Numbered from the stretch's first letter, positions 1-8,557 are shown. The stretch: DNA of 39,260 nucleotides from Pseudomonas fluorescens (GCF_005938625.1 NZ_VCNJ01000012.1:1-39260), one strand, 5' to 3'. Program-made: numbers and translations. The notes: generated from the sequence alone by a model not told the origin.

Positions 1-151
1 AGTATCGTTTGACCAGATCAAGGCTTCTTGCACGCTCGATGGTTTCGTATATTCTTTGAACAGAGTCTACTTCCGCGGTCGTCAATACCGACGAAAGCAG
101 ATTCTCTCGTGCGGCCTTGTGGCTGTTCGTCTGATAGTGACCGGTGATCAC
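1..151 (-). CDS. Small ORF copy 1, partial, runs off the window
   Basis: The minus strand reads from a GTG at 151 (VITGHYQTNSHKAARENLLSS...) to the left edge, so its end is not visible. It shares the pattern V(I/V)TGHY(Q/R)T...(R/E)NLLSS with the ORF at 829-957, and identity continues into the DNA upstream (GGTGGGTGT...TTTAA before the GTG). Directly upstream in frame are TAA stops at 154-152 and further back, where copy 2 reads through, so either GTG is the true start or the 5' end has decayed. No function is recognised. Open reading through 50 codons and amino-acid conservation with copy 2 are the only support for coding. Confidence 0.4.
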   Translation of the reverse strand, partial: MITGHYQTNSHKAARENLLSSVLTTAEVDSVQRIYETIERARSLDLVKRY

Positions 152-438
152 TTAAATTAAACACCCACCTTACACAACCCTACCGGGCCTCTGCCCGATA
201 GGGGCGAAGCCTTCACAACGGAGCTTCCTAAGTGCTAGATATCCTGATCACATTAATAACACTGTTCTTGCAGTCGTAAATTCATCTGACGCGTTAAAAG
301 CGCTTAGAGGTTTTTGCGTTTAAAGTCGAGCTGCGCTCGCAACCCATGAAGGGGAAATCCCTTCCTGGGGATCTCCATGACCCTTTCTTTGTGGGCCCAA
401 TAACCCAAGCCTGAAAGGAGGGCGTTACGGAGTGAAAG
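152..438. other. Leader-like non-coding stretch of the element
   Basis: No convincing gene is seen here. It holds a GC-rich hairpin (CGGGCctctGCCCG, about 184-197) whose counterpart lies at 977-994 beside the second copy of the repeat. An AGGAGG-like run precedes the small ORF at 439, but sits too far upstream to be its ribosome site. The DNA is AT-rich compared with the chromosome to the right. Confidence 0.35.
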
Positions 439-651
439 ATGAAAAACTTAATATTGCTCTGGATCAAAGATGCGCTCCTCAGTCTGGGGGGTGGCTTTCT
501 TGTCACAGGGATATTCTTGATCGCTACTACTTCAGAACTCAGCATCGATGGCCTTTTCTGGTCGGTTGTTCTCGGTACGTTCGGTGCGATCATGATCGTA
601 GGCTCGTTAGCCCTGGTGATCCTTGTCGGCTTTCTCGACAGAGGCGGTTGA
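439..651 (+). CDS. Small two-helix membrane protein, unknown
   Basis: This 70-residue protein is almost wholly two hydrophobic helices, about residues 12-30 (LLSLGGGFLVTGIFLI) and 38-66 (GLFWSVVLGTFGAIMIVGSL). The short basic start and the charged end (FLDRGG) suggest an inner-membrane location. The ATG at 439 follows ACGGAGTGAAAG, a usable ribosome site; an overlapping frame starting at 432 lacks this membrane pattern and is rejected. The TGA stop overlaps a TTGACA box that may serve the next small gene. Tiny membrane proteins are common in phage and satellite early regions, and the truncated primase downstream fits that setting. No family is recognised. Confidence 0.6.
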   Translation: MKNLILLWIKDALLSLGGGFLVTGIFLIATTSELSIDGLFWSVVLGTFGAIMIVGSLALVILVGFLDRGG

Positions 652-674
652 CACTATCGATTTTCTGGTAGACT
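648..674 (+). promoter_or_regulatory. Possible sigma-70 promoter for the 37-aa ORF
   Basis: TTGACA at 648-653, overlapping the stop codon of the preceding ORF, is followed after 15 bases by TAGACT at 669-674. The spacing is shorter than the usual 16-18, so this is a weak call. It would start a transcript just ahead of the ATG at 705. Confidence 0.35.
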
Positions 675-704
675 CAACCCAAGTCCACTGAAGAGGAATT
701 CGTA

Positions 705-818
705 ATGATGAGTCCCCTTGGTATATACGTGACATCCACAATGCTTTTCGTGGTCGGCATTATAGGCGCAGCCTTTTGGCTTGCTTATCACCTCGACGAT
801 CGTAAAAAGGCACGTTGA
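705..818 (+). CDS. 37-aa single-helix membrane protein
   Basis: ATGATG at 705 is preceded by AGAGGAATTCGTA, a good ribosome site. The product has one hydrophobic helix, residues 8-28 (YVTSTMLFVVGIIGAAFWLA), then a charged tail DDRKKAR, so it is predicted to sit in the inner membrane with the basic end inside. A strong terminator begins four bases after the stop, which makes this a self-contained short transcription unit. Nothing identifies its function. Size and topology resemble small regulatory or phage membrane peptides, but that is only an analogy. Confidence 0.55.
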   Translation: MMSPLGIYVTSTMLFVVGIIGAAFWLAYHLDDRKKAR

Positions 819-821
819 TTC

Positions 822-847
822 AAGCCCCCTATTTAGGGGGCTTTTTT
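822..847. terminator. Rho-independent terminator
   Basis: AAGCCCCCTA and TAGGGGGCTT form a perfect stem with a very short loop, followed by a run of six T on the plus strand. It ends the 705-818 unit. The last codons and stop of the minus-strand ORF 829-957 lie within the stem. Confidence 0.85.
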
Positions 848-957
848 AGAGTCTCCTTTCGCGGCCAGTACGCCGACGAAAGAAGATTCCTTCGGTCAGC
901 CATGAGGCTGATCGTTCGATAGTGACCGGTGACCACTTTAAACTCACACCCACCCAT
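829..957 (-). CDS. Small ORF copy 2 (VVTGHYRT family)
   Basis: From the ATG at 957 the minus strand encodes 42 residues, MGGCEFKVVTGHYRT... ending KKPPK. The stretch VVTGHYRT...RRNLLSSA matches the partial ORF at 1-151, and about 100 bases around it are similar at the DNA level. The open frame extends upstream to a TTG at 1047, so the true start is uncertain; the GTG that begins the conserved part is another option. Its end runs into the terminator of the convergent 37-aa gene. Function is unknown. The alternative is that the conserved unit is a non-coding or regulatory repeat that happens to be open. Confidence 0.4.
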   Translation of the reverse strand: MGGCEFKVVTGHYRTISLMADRRNLLSSAYWPRKETLKKPPK

Positions 958-1160
958 CGCCGAAAGGCACACCCACGCGGGGCTTCTTCCCGCTGGGGAG
1001 CAGCTTCGCCTCGAATAGAGGTAATCCCATGGCTGCTGAAATCTCAAGCTTCCGCATAGCTGGACTCAAACAAATTGATCAGGACCATTTTTTGGCCGGA
1101 TCTCATGTGATTGAGATTCTCTTATGTGGTCGCGTAATTGTCGTTTATTGAGGACTCATC

Positions 1161-1301
1161 ATGAGTAACCAACAGAAAACGACAGACACCAATCGGGTTG
1201 TTGTCGCAGCATTGTCTGATGATTCATTCGTCAGGCTGATGCAGCAACTCTGCGACATCCCGCCGACAAAAAATCCAAGCACGCCAGATCCGAAAAAGTA
1301 A
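1161..1301 (+). CDS. 46-aa hypothetical protein upstream of the primase
   Basis: The ATG at 1161 is preceded by TTGAGGACTCATC, a fair ribosome site. The product begins MSNQQKTTDTNRVVV and has a short amphipathic stretch (DDSFVRLMQQLCDI) and a proline/lysine-rich end. It is soluble in appearance, with no membrane helix or recognisable DNA-binding motif. It lies 149 bases before the primase start, on the same strand, so both could be read from one message with the hairpins at 1324-1449 between them. Confidence 0.5.
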   Translation: MSNQQKTTDTNRVVVAALSDDSFVRLMQQLCDIPPTKNPSTPDPKK

Positions 1302-1323
1302 CTGTCGGAAAAATCGTGCTAAT

Positions 1324-1352
1324 TCCCTAAAGGGGGACACCTCCTTTAGGGA
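1324..1352 (+). other. Hairpin between the 46-aa ORF and the primase
   Basis: TCCCTAAAGG (1324-1333) and CCTTTAGGGA (1343-1352) pair perfectly over 10 bases with a 9-base loop. No T run follows, so it is not a standard terminator. It stands immediately before the larger hairpin over the primase ribosome site and may be part of the same folded leader. Confidence 0.6.
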
Positions 1353-1354
1353 GA

Positions 1355-1449
1355 GTGTACCCCCAGATTCCAAACCCTGTCTGAGGCTTCCCAAAGCCCT
1401 CTTGGAGGGTTTTGGGAAGTCCCAGACGGGGCTAAACCTGGAGGTACAC
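1355..1449 (+). promoter_or_regulatory. 95-nt hairpin hiding the primase ribosome site
   Basis: Three stacked stems pair across this stretch. 1355-1366 (GTGTACCCCCAG) pairs with 1438-1449 (CTGGAGGTACAC) with one mismatch. 1375-1383 (CCCTGTCTG) pairs with 1423-1431 (CAGACGGGG) with one G-T pair. 1387-1401 (CTTCCCAAAGCCCTC) pairs with 1405-1419 (GAGGGTTTTGGGAAG) with one G-T pair. The primase Shine-Dalgarno GGAGG (1440-1444) lies inside the outer stem and its ATG follows at 1451. The expected effect is reduced or conditional translation of the primase; what would open the structure is not visible. Confidence 0.7.
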
Positions 1450-1450
1450 C

Positions 1451-2230
1451 ATGCGAAACTTGAATGCAAAGACTGTGCGCGAGGCTGCTCAAGGTAAGTG
1501 GTTGGAAATACTAAGTGCCATTATTCCTGGAATCAGTCCATCGTGTAAAAAGGTTGGTAAACGCTCCCCATGCCCGGTGCATGGCGGGGTTGATGGTTTC
1601 CGAATGCTCAAGAAGAATGATGACGGAGCATTTAAAGGCGCTGGCGGTTGCAACACATGTGGGTTCAAAGGAGATGGTTTCGCTTTGCTCATGTGGTACC
1701 GACAATCCTACAACGGTCGATATGTATTTGCGGACGCTGTTGAAGAGGTAGGGGAATACCTCAACATCAAAGATCGTAAAGACGAAAGAAAAGCCGCACA
1801 CGACAATCAACAGGAAGCTGCGCACATACAGAGATTGAGAGAGAAACAAGCTCAAGATCAGAAAGAAAACGATGTGCGTATCCGCTACATCCTGAAAAAA
1901 ATCTGGAGCGAAACTTTAGCTCTAAGTACAGTTCAGGCTGAGCCAGCAAGACTTTACCTGAGCTCAAGGAAAATCCTTAATTGGGATGCTCCTGGTTATG
2001 CGGCTACGTTGCGGTTCCACCCAAAACTCCGGTCGTACAATGAGGACGGTGTTTGTGAAGGTGAATTTCCAGCAATTGTCGCGCTGATCCGCGACGCAGC
2101 TGGTGTTCCAGTGACACTCCACAGGATTTTTCTGACCCCCAAAGGAGAGAAAGCTCCTGTTGAAAGCGTTAAAAAGATGTGCCCGATTCCATCCGATCCG
2201 ATCTGGTTAGCGGCAATGGCAATTTATTAG
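1451..2230 (+). pseudogene. P4-type primase, 3'-truncated
   Basis: The N-terminal part is a primase zinc-ribbon of the kind seen in phage P4 alpha and T7 gp4-type primase-helicases: C41-P-V-H44 and C67-N-T-C70, with GDGFALL after it. A charged helical linker (about 105-145) leads into the start of a Toprim-associated region (about 155-247, including PAIVALIRDAAGVPVTLHRI). Complete relatives carry Toprim motifs and usually a helicase, several hundred residues more. Here the frame ends after KKMCPIPSD with a foreign tail read out of frame from an autotransporter gene, so the protein is a fragment. The break is near 2195-2205. It could still make a zinc-ribbon fragment if translated. This marks the edge of a mobile element. 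Confidence 0.75.
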
Positions 2231-3846
2231 AGGTTGGCAACGGTGGGTTAGTCAATCTCACGGTTGAGAGCAGTGCGCTGGCGGGTAATATTGAAGTTGC
2301 AAATGGTGCCTCCGCCAATATTACGTTGCAGAGTGATAGTGCATTGACAGGGAATGTTCACAATGCAACAGCGGTCAATCTCAATAACAGTAGTTTTCTC
2401 AAAGGAGATATTATTAATGATGCCCCGGGTGGTGCGTCAGTAGTTATTGACTCCGCTTCCATTGTTCAGGGAAATATTTACAACTCCACGAGCGTCGATG
2501 TGAATAACGGAGCTCAGTGGAAAATGACCGGAAACAACCTGGTTAGTAAACTACATCTTAATGGCGGTACTGTTGATTTGACTGGCGGTGATGCGTTTAA
2601 TCGTGTTGATATCGTCAATCTGTCGGGCGCTGGTGTTTTTGCGATGCGAGCAGATCTTGCCGCTGATAGAAGTGATTTTTTGAATGTTTCCGGTACGGCT
2701 ACAGGGAGCCATCAGTTATTGATAGCTGCCAGTGCCAACGAGCCAGCCTCTGGTAACCCTTTGAAAATCGGCAACGTTGCGACTGGCGATGCCGCGTTCG
2801 CTTTGTTAAATGGTTCCGTGGATGCAGGGGCGTTCACTTATAAACTGTTAAAGGATGGGGAAGCTTTGTACCTGGCTCCGAACAAGGAGACGGTCAGCAC
2901 AGGTACCAATACGGCCCTGGCAATTGCCGCAACAGCGCCGACCATTCTCTATGCAGAAATGACCACGCTGAATAATCGACTGGGTGATAGGCGCTTGAAC
3001 GGCACTGAGCCGAGTGTGAGTGCCCAGTCGACAGGTCAATCTCAAACCGGAATCTGGATCCGAACCTATGGCAATCAATACAATGTTGCCAATGCCTATG
3101 GTGACGGTTATTCACAGAACCAGACAGGCGTGTCGGTGGGGGTTGATGCACCATTACCGATAGGAGATGGTCAATGGCTTGCGGGGGGCTTTGTCGGATA
3201 CAGCAAAACCGATATGGATTTGAGGCGCGGTAGCAACGCCACTATCAACAGCGGATATGTGGGGGCTTATTTGACCTGGTACGATGCTGCGACAGGTATT
3301 TACGTTGACTCCGTCGCCAAAATCAACCAGTTCGACAACAGTGCCAAGGTCACCATGAGTGATGGAACGCGAACCAAAGGTGATTACAAGAATCTGGCCG
3401 GCAGTGGTTCGGTCGAGGTCGGCAAACATATTGCCTTTGAAAATGGCATGTTCCTGGAACCCTTCACTCAGGTCGCGACTGCCGTCGCGCGGGGCAAAGA
3501 TTACACACTCGATAACGGCTTGCGCGTAAGCAATGATCACACCCGCTCACTGGTCGGTAAGCTCGGCACCGCCATAGGTAGTGAAATGGCCTTGGCCAAT
3601 GGTGGTAAATTGCAACCCCGATTGAAAGTCGCACTCTCACATGAGTTTATAAAAAATAATGAGGTCAGCGTGAATGACACGCGGTTTACTAACGATCTCT
3701 CGACGACTGCTCTCGAGTTTGGCGCGGGAGTGAACTGGACGCCTACCGGGAAGAGTTGGCAGCTTTACAGTGAAGCCAATACAAGTACCGGGAAAGCCGT
3801 GAGTCAGGATTGGAGTGCTAGCGTCGGGGTTAGTTATAATTTTTAG
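2179..3846 (+). pseudogene. Autotransporter, 5'-truncated (passenger end plus beta-barrel)
   Basis: From about 2200 the frame encodes a repetitive Asn/Gly/Val/Ser-rich beta-helix (residues about 8-220, with units such as GNIEV, GNVHN, GDIIN, GNIYN), then a pertactin-like junction. The C-terminal beta-barrel follows (about 285-555, from GIWIRTYGNQ to VSYNF). The terminal Phe after alternating residues is the usual outer-membrane insertion signal. Type V autotransporters export the passenger through this barrel. No signal peptide is present: the frame starts with residues shared with the truncated primase, so the true 5' end, including the Sec signal, is lost. It has no promoter or ribosome site of its own and is probably silent. 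A bidirectional terminator follows. Confidence 0.85.
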
Positions 3847-3870
3847 TGTTGGTAGTTGATGATAAAGATA

Positions 3871-3901
3871 AATAAAAAGGAAGCCTAGCTTCCTTTTTAT
3901 T
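3871..3901. terminator. Bidirectional rho-independent terminator
   Basis: AATAAAAAGGAAGC (3871-3884) and GCTTCCTTTTTATT (3888-3901) pair perfectly around CTA. A/T runs at both ends allow termination of the autotransporter fragment and of the convergent gene at 3914-4375. Confidence 0.9.
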
Positions 3902-3913
3902 GTAGTGTTGTTT

Positions 3914-4375
3914 TCAGTAGATAGCGGTGTTGTAACGTACTTCGCCAGAAATTTTAAACGAGGTGTCGTTTGCGTCGCTGACGGTTACATCGAAATTTCC
4001 AGAGACTTCACTGACCTCATCGCCTTTTCGAGTAATGGTCAGGAATACTGCGCCTTTGGTGGCAAGATGGATATAAGGTTCAGCATCGCTGGAGTCGACG
4101 TAGTCGATGGAGAGACCTTTGGTCGCTTCAGGGATGAAGAAAGTGCCGCTTGCAGTATCTTCTGGGAAAATCAGTGTAATTGTTTTCGTGTCGACCCGTT
4201 CCCCAATCCGATCAATTTGCGCGGCAATAAGTGTCCATTGAATACCCTCAAAACCTGGGTATTCCCCCCGTTCCAGCTTGAAATAGTTAGCGTTAAAATC
4301 TTGTGTTTCGTTGCGTAGTATTTTTGCGGTGAATGAGTTTATACGTTTGATATTTACGTTCAGTGGCGCATTCAT
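3914..4375 (-). CDS. Hypothetical soluble protein, 153 aa
   Basis: The ATG at 4375 follows CGGAGAACATTC, a good ribosome site. The product (MNAPLNVNIKRINSFTAKIL...) has no signal peptide or membrane helix and is rich in alternating hydrophobic/polar stretches such as AVFLTITRKGDEV and SGNFDVTVSDAND, which suggests a beta-sandwich. No family is recognised. It is convergent with the autotransporter fragment and shares its terminator. Codon use is less GC-biased than the housekeeping genes to the right, so it may belong to the same accessory segment. Confidence 0.7.
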   Translation of the reverse strand: MNAPLNVNIKRINSFTAKILRNETQDFNANYFKLERGEYPGFEGIQWTLIAAQIDRIGERVDTKTITLIFPEDTASGTFFIPEATKGLSIDYVDSSDAEPYIHLATKGAVFLTITRKGDEVSEVSGNFDVTVSDANDTSFKISGEVRYNTAIY

Positions 4376-4675
4376 GAATGTTCTCCGAATTTAATGGGGT
4401 ACCTATCCATAAGCCAGATCCAGCTTAATGCATGGATGTCACATGTAAGCGCGTGTGCGGTATTTTGTATACTGTCAGAGTTGACAGGTGTACAAGCGGG
4501 AGAATCTATGCTTTGGCGGATTGCTTAGTTGTTTTTTTTGTATGCAGTACACGTTTAATACTGCAAGCCATCATGCCTTGATTCGCCTGTGCTAAAAAAC
4601 GCATCAAGATGTGGCTGGCTGGCTCGTTTGGCGATCATGTCGCAGGCGGGCACTGCTCGACGTCTGGAGCTGTCG
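4376..4675. other. Intergenic region with a dyad
   Basis: No gene is supported. CTGTCA-gagt-TGACAG at about 4467-4482 is a perfect dyad inside GTATACTGTCAGAGTTGACAGG. It could be an operator or promoter element for the minus-strand gene starting at 4375, about 90 bases away. The rest is AT-rich and featureless. Confidence 0.35.
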
Positions 4676-5317
4676 TCAGCCGAATAGCCCCGCGGCAATG
4701 TTGATCGAAAATCCAAGAATTGCTGTGTTGAAGACAAATCCGATCAATGACTGCGCCAGTACAATTTTGCGGATTTCCCGCGTCGCCACCCCGACATCGG
4801 CAGTCTGCACTGCCACGCCGATGGTGAAGGAGAAGTACAGAAAGTCCCAATAGTTGGGCGTGGTCAGTCCTTCGGCGAAACGCAGCGCCGGCTCCTTGCT
4901 ATCGCAGGTGTAATACAACCTCGCGTAGTGCACGCAGAAAATCACTCCGATCAGCAGCCACGAACCGATCACCGTGAGGGCGGTAAACCCGTAATGCATG
5001 AGCTTGAGTGTGGTTTCCAGATCCTTGCTGCCAGCCAGTTCAAAGGTAATGGTCGCCAGACTGGCGAGGGCAGCGATGCACACCACGAACAGCACCAGCC
5101 CTGCGTTTTCGTCTTCGACTTCAGCGATGCGTTTGACGTCCGGGGCCTTGGCGCGCACGGTCAGCCAGAACATCAGGATCAGGTAAGTCCAGACACCGGC
5201 GTTCCAGCCGATGAGGATTTTGCTGACGATGGAATCGGCGGGGACGAGGAGTCCGGTGGCAAGGCCGAACAGGGCGGCGGCAGACAGGCGAGGGTGGGTG
5301 CGGGCGAGGAAGCGCAT
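4676..5317 (-). CDS. DUF1345 inner-membrane protein
   Basis: This 213-residue protein has five or so membrane helices: about 12-35 ([13 protein letters not shown]), 38-53 ([15 protein letters not shown]), 74-95 ([19 protein letters not shown]), 110-133 ([21 protein letters not shown]) and 185-212 ([16 protein letters not shown]). The conserved [21 protein letters not shown] before the last helix is characteristic of DUF1345 and resembles the pore-loop part of two-TM potassium channels. The family has no proven role. The ATG at 5317 begins [10 protein letters not shown] with only a weak ribosome site. It is separated from the efflux operon by a REP element, so it is probably an independent unit. 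Confidence 0.8.
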   Translation of the reverse strand: MRFLARTHPRLSAAALFGLATGLLVPADSIVSKILIGWNAGVWTYLILMFWLTVRAKAPDVKRIAEVEDENAGLVLFVVCIAALASLATITFELAGSKDLETTLKLMHYGFTALTVIGSWLLIGVIFCVHYARLYYTCDSKEPALRFAEGLTTPNYWDFLYFSFTIGVAVQTADVGVATREIRKIVLAQSLIGFVFNTAILGFSINIAAGLFG

Positions 5318-5371
5318 GGGGACTCACGTTGGTGAACTGTCTCTGCACCATAGCGTACGCAACCCTGCTTT

Positions 5372-5451
5372 TGTAGGAGCTGCCGCAGGCTGCGATCTTT
5401 TGATCTGCAAAAAGCAAAGTCAAAAGATCGCAGCCTGCGGCAGCTCCTACA
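5372..5451. repeat. REP/REPIN palindrome
   Basis: TGTAGGAGCTGCCGCAGGCT... (5372-5403) is repeated as an exact inverted copy at 5420-5451 with a 16-base loop. This is the common Pseudomonas REP family, and it separates the 3' end of the efflux permease gene from the 3' region upstream of DUF1345. Confidence 0.9.
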
Positions 5452-5458
5452 GTTTGGA

Positions 5459-8400
5459 TCAGTGGGGTTTGGTGAAGCGTTGTACGAGCTTCATGACAAC
5501 GACGAAGAAGACAGGTACGAAAATCACCGCCAGCGTCGCTGTAATCATCCCGCCAATCACCCCGGTGCCGATCGCTTGCTGACTCGCCGAGCTGGCACCC
5601 GTGGCAATGGCCAATGGCACCACACCAAGAATGAACGCCAGCGAAGTCATCACAATCGGCCGCAGGCGCAAGCGAGCTGCCTGCAACGTTGCATCGAGCA
5701 GATCGTGCCCTTCGTCATACAGGCTCTTGGCGAATTCGATGATCAGGATCGCGTTTTTCGCCGATAGGCCGATGATGGTGATCAGCCCGACTTTGAAGAA
5801 CACATCGTTGGGCATCCCGCGCAACGTCACGGCCAGCACTGCGCCGAGCACACCCAGTGGCACCACCAACAACACCGAGGTCGGAATCGACCAGCTCTCG
5901 TACAGCGCCGCCAGACACAGGAACACCACCAGCAACGACAGGCCGAGCAGGATCGGTGCCTGATTACCGGACAAGCGTTCCTGCAACGACAGCCCGGTCC
6001 ATTCCTGACCCAGACCTTTCGGCCCCTGCGCTACCAGACGTTCGATTTCCGCCATGGCCTCACCGGTACTGTGCCCCGCTGACGGTTCGCCGGAAATCGC
6101 GATCGCCGGGTAACCGTTGTAACGGGTCAGCTGCGCCGGGCCCTGAATCCAGTTGGCCTGCACGAACGCCGACAGCGGCACCATGTGCCCGGTGTTGTTG
6201 CGTACATGCATTTTCAGCAGATCGGCCACCTGGCTGCGTTGATCACCTTCGGCTTGCACGACAACCCGCTGCATGCGCCCCTGATTGGGGAAATCGTTGA
6301 TGTAGCTGGAGCCGACCGCAGTGGACAGCACACTGCCGATGTCGGCAAACGACACGCCCAAGGCGTTCGCCTGTTTACGATCCACGACCAATTGCACTTG
6401 CGGCGCTTCGGCCAGCGCGCTTTCGCGCACGTTCATCAGTACCTTGCTCTTTTCGGCTGCAGCGAGCAGTTCAGTGCGCGCCTGCATCAAGGTGGCATGG
6501 CCGAGGCCGCCGCGATCCTGCAAGCGGAACTCGAAACCGCTCGATGTGCCGAGGCCATCCACGGGCGGTGGCAGTACCGAAAACGCCATGGCGTCCTTGA
6601 TCTCGCTCAGCGCGATGTTGGCGCGATCGGCAATCGAGCTGGCGGAATCATCACTGCCACGCTGCGACCAGTCCTTCAGCGTCGAAAATGCCAACGCTGC
6701 GTTCTGGCCGCTGCCGGAGAAGCTGAAACCGAGAATCACCACACTGTCGCTGATCCCCGGCTCGCCGGCGTTATGCGCCTCCAGCTGTTCAGCCACGGCC
6801 ACCGTACGATTCTTGGTGGCGCCGGGCGGCAGTTGAATGTCGGTGATGGTGTAACCCTGATCTTCCACCGGCAGAAACGAGGAGGGCAGGCGCGCGAAGC
6901 ACAGCCCCAGCCCGACCAGCAACACGACGTAGATCAACAGGTAACGACCGCTGCGTTTCAGCGCATAGCCGACCCAGCCTTGATAACGATCGGTCAGGTG
7001 CTCGAAGCGGCGGTTGAACCAGCCGAAGAACCCGGATTTTTCGTGGTGTTCGCCCTTGGCAATCGGCTTGAGCAGCGTCGCGCACAATGCCGGTGTGAGG
7101 GTCAGGGCGAGGAACGCCGAGAACAGAATCGACGTCGCCATCGACAGCGAGAACTGCTGGTAGATCACCCCGACCGAGCCTTGCATGAACGCCATCGGAA
7201 TAAACACGGCCACCAGCACCAGTGTGATGCCGATGATTGCACCGGTGATCTGCGTCATCGCTTTGCGCGTGGCTTCCTTGGGCGACAGGCCCTCGGTGGC
7301 CATGATCCGTTCGACGTTCTCCACCACCACGATGGCGTCATCCACCAGAATGCCGATGGCCAGCACCATGCCGAACATCGTCAGCACGTTGATCGAGAAG
7401 CCCAGCGCCAGCATGGTCGCGAACGTGCCCATCAGCGCCACCGGCACCACCAGCGTCGGGATCAACGTGTAGCGCACGTTCTGCAGGAACAGGAACATCA
7501 CCGCGAACACCAGCAACATCGCTTCGCCCAAGGTGTAAACCACTTTGGTGATCGAGACTTTGACGAACGGCGAAGTGTCATACGGGATCTTGTATTCCAC
7601 GCCTGCCGGGAAGTAGCGCGCCAGCTCATCCATCTTCGCCCGCACCAGCGTCGCGGTGTTCAGCGCGTTGGCGCCCGGCGACAGCTGCACGCCGACGGCG
7701 GTGGACGGTTTGCCGTTGAGACGCGTGCCGAACTGGTATTCCTGACTGCCGATTTCCACGCGGGCGACATCGCCGATGCGCACGGTTGAACCGTCGCGAT
7801 TGGCCTTGAGCACAATGTCGGCGAACTCTTGCGGCGTCGACAACTGACCTTTCACCAGAATGGTCGCGGTGATTTCCTGGTTCGACGGATTGGGCAGGTC
7901 GCCGATGCTGCCGGCAGACACCTGAGCGTTCTGCGCGACGATGGCTTCATTGACGTCAGCCGGTGTCAGGTTGAACGCGATCAGCTTCTGCGGATCGATC
8001 CAGATGCGCATGGCCCGTTCGGCGCCATACAACTGCGCCTTGCCGACGCCATCCAGACGCTTGATCTCGTTCATCACGTTGCGCGCCAGGTAATCACTGA
8101 GCGCCACGTCATCGAGCTTGCCGTCGCTGGACGTCAGGGTGATCAGCAACAGGAAGCCGGACGAGACTTTTTCGACCTGCAAACCTTGCTGATTGACCGC
8201 TTGCGGCAGGCGCGACTCGACCACCTTGAGGCGGTTTTGCACGTCAACCTGCGCCAGTTCCGGGTTGGTGCCCGGTTGGAACGTGGCTTTGATCGTCGCG
8301 CTGCCAAGGCTGCTTTGCGATTCGAAGTACAACAGGTGATCGGCGCCGTTGAGCTCTTCCTCGATCAGGCTGACCACGCTCTCATCGACGGTCTGCGCCG

Positions 8401-8557
8401 AGGCACCGGGGTACACGGCGTAGATTTCAATCTGCGGCGGGGCGACGTCGGGATACTGCGCCACCGGCAACTGCGGAATGGCCAGCGCACCGGCCAACAG
8501 GATGAACAACGCGACGACCCAGGCAAACACCGGGCGGTCGATAAAGAACTGCGGCAT
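5459..8557 (-). CDS. RND multidrug efflux permease (HAE1 family)
   Basis: This inner-membrane trimeric pump exchanges protons for drugs. The 1032-residue length is normal for AcrB/MexB relatives. The start MPQFFIDRPVFAWVVAL is typical of the family. TM4 carries the proton-relay pair D406-D407 in GILVDDAIVVVENVER, TM10 carries Lys in GLSAKNAILIIEFAKS, and two large periplasmic porter/docking domains lie between the two six-helix blocks. The ATG at 8557 follows AGGACGCTTTTCT, 15 bases after the adaptor gene stop, so the two are co-transcribed. No outer-membrane channel gene follows: only a REP comes after the stop. The pump therefore probably borrows an OprM/TolC-type channel from elsewhere. 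The divergent RstAB-like pair suggests two-component control. Substrate range cannot be read from sequence. Confidence 0.95.
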   Translation of the reverse strand: MPQFFIDRPVFAWVVALFILLAGALAIPQLPVAQYPDVAPPQIEIYAVYPGASAQTVDESVVSLIEEELNGADHLLYFESQSSLGSATIKATFQPGTNPELAQVDVQNRLKVVESRLPQAVNQQGLQVEKVSSGFLLLITLTSSDGKLDDVALSDYLARNVMNEIKRLDGVGKAQLYGAERAMRIWIDPQKLIAFNLTPADVNEAIVAQNAQVSAGSIGDLPNPSNQEITATILVKGQLSTPQEFADIVLKANRDGSTVRIGDVARVEIGSQEYQFGTRLNGKPSTAVGVQLSPGANALNTATLVRAKMDELARYFPAGVEYKIPYDTSPFVKVSITKVVYTLGEAMLLVFAVMFLFLQNVRYTLIPTLVVPVALMGTFATMLALGFSINVLTMFGMVLAIGILVDDAIVVVENVERIMATEGLSPKEATRKAMTQITGAIIGITLVLVAVFIPMAFMQGSVGVIYQQFSLSMATSILFSAFLALTLTPALCATLLKPIAKGEHHEKSGFFGWFNRRFEHLTDRYQGWVGYALKRSGRYLLIYVVLLVGLGLCFARLPSSFLPVEDQGYTITDIQLPPGATKNRTVAVAEQLEAHNAGEPGISDSVVILGFSFSGSGQNAALAFSTLKDWSQRGSDDSASSIADRANIALSEIKDAMAFSVLPPPVDGLGTSSGFEFRLQDRGGLGHATLMQARTELLAAAEKSKVLMNVRESALAEAPQVQLVVDRKQANALGVSFADIGSVLSTAVGSSYINDFPNQGRMQRVVVQAEGDQRSQVADLLKMHVRNNTGHMVPLSAFVQANWIQGPAQLTRYNGYPAIAISGEPSAGHSTGEAMAEIERLVAQGPKGLGQEWTGLSLQERLSGNQAPILLGLSLLVVFLCLAALYESWSIPTSVLLVVPLGVLGAVLAVTLRGMPNDVFFKVGLITIIGLSAKNAILIIEFAKSLYDEGHDLLDATLQAARLRLRPIVMTSLAFILGVVPLAIATGASSASQQAIGTGVIGGMITATLAVIFVPVFFVVVMKLVQRFTKPH

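Noticed and set aside
2179..3846. Intact autotransporter gene
   Set aside because: There is no signal peptide; the first residues are shared with the truncated primase in another frame, so the 5' end is missing.
6185..7789. 534-codon plus-strand open frame opposite the RND permease
   Set aside because: Its product is a His/Gln/Arg-rich string without domain pattern, as expected opposite a GC-rich gene; the minus strand carries the conserved permease.
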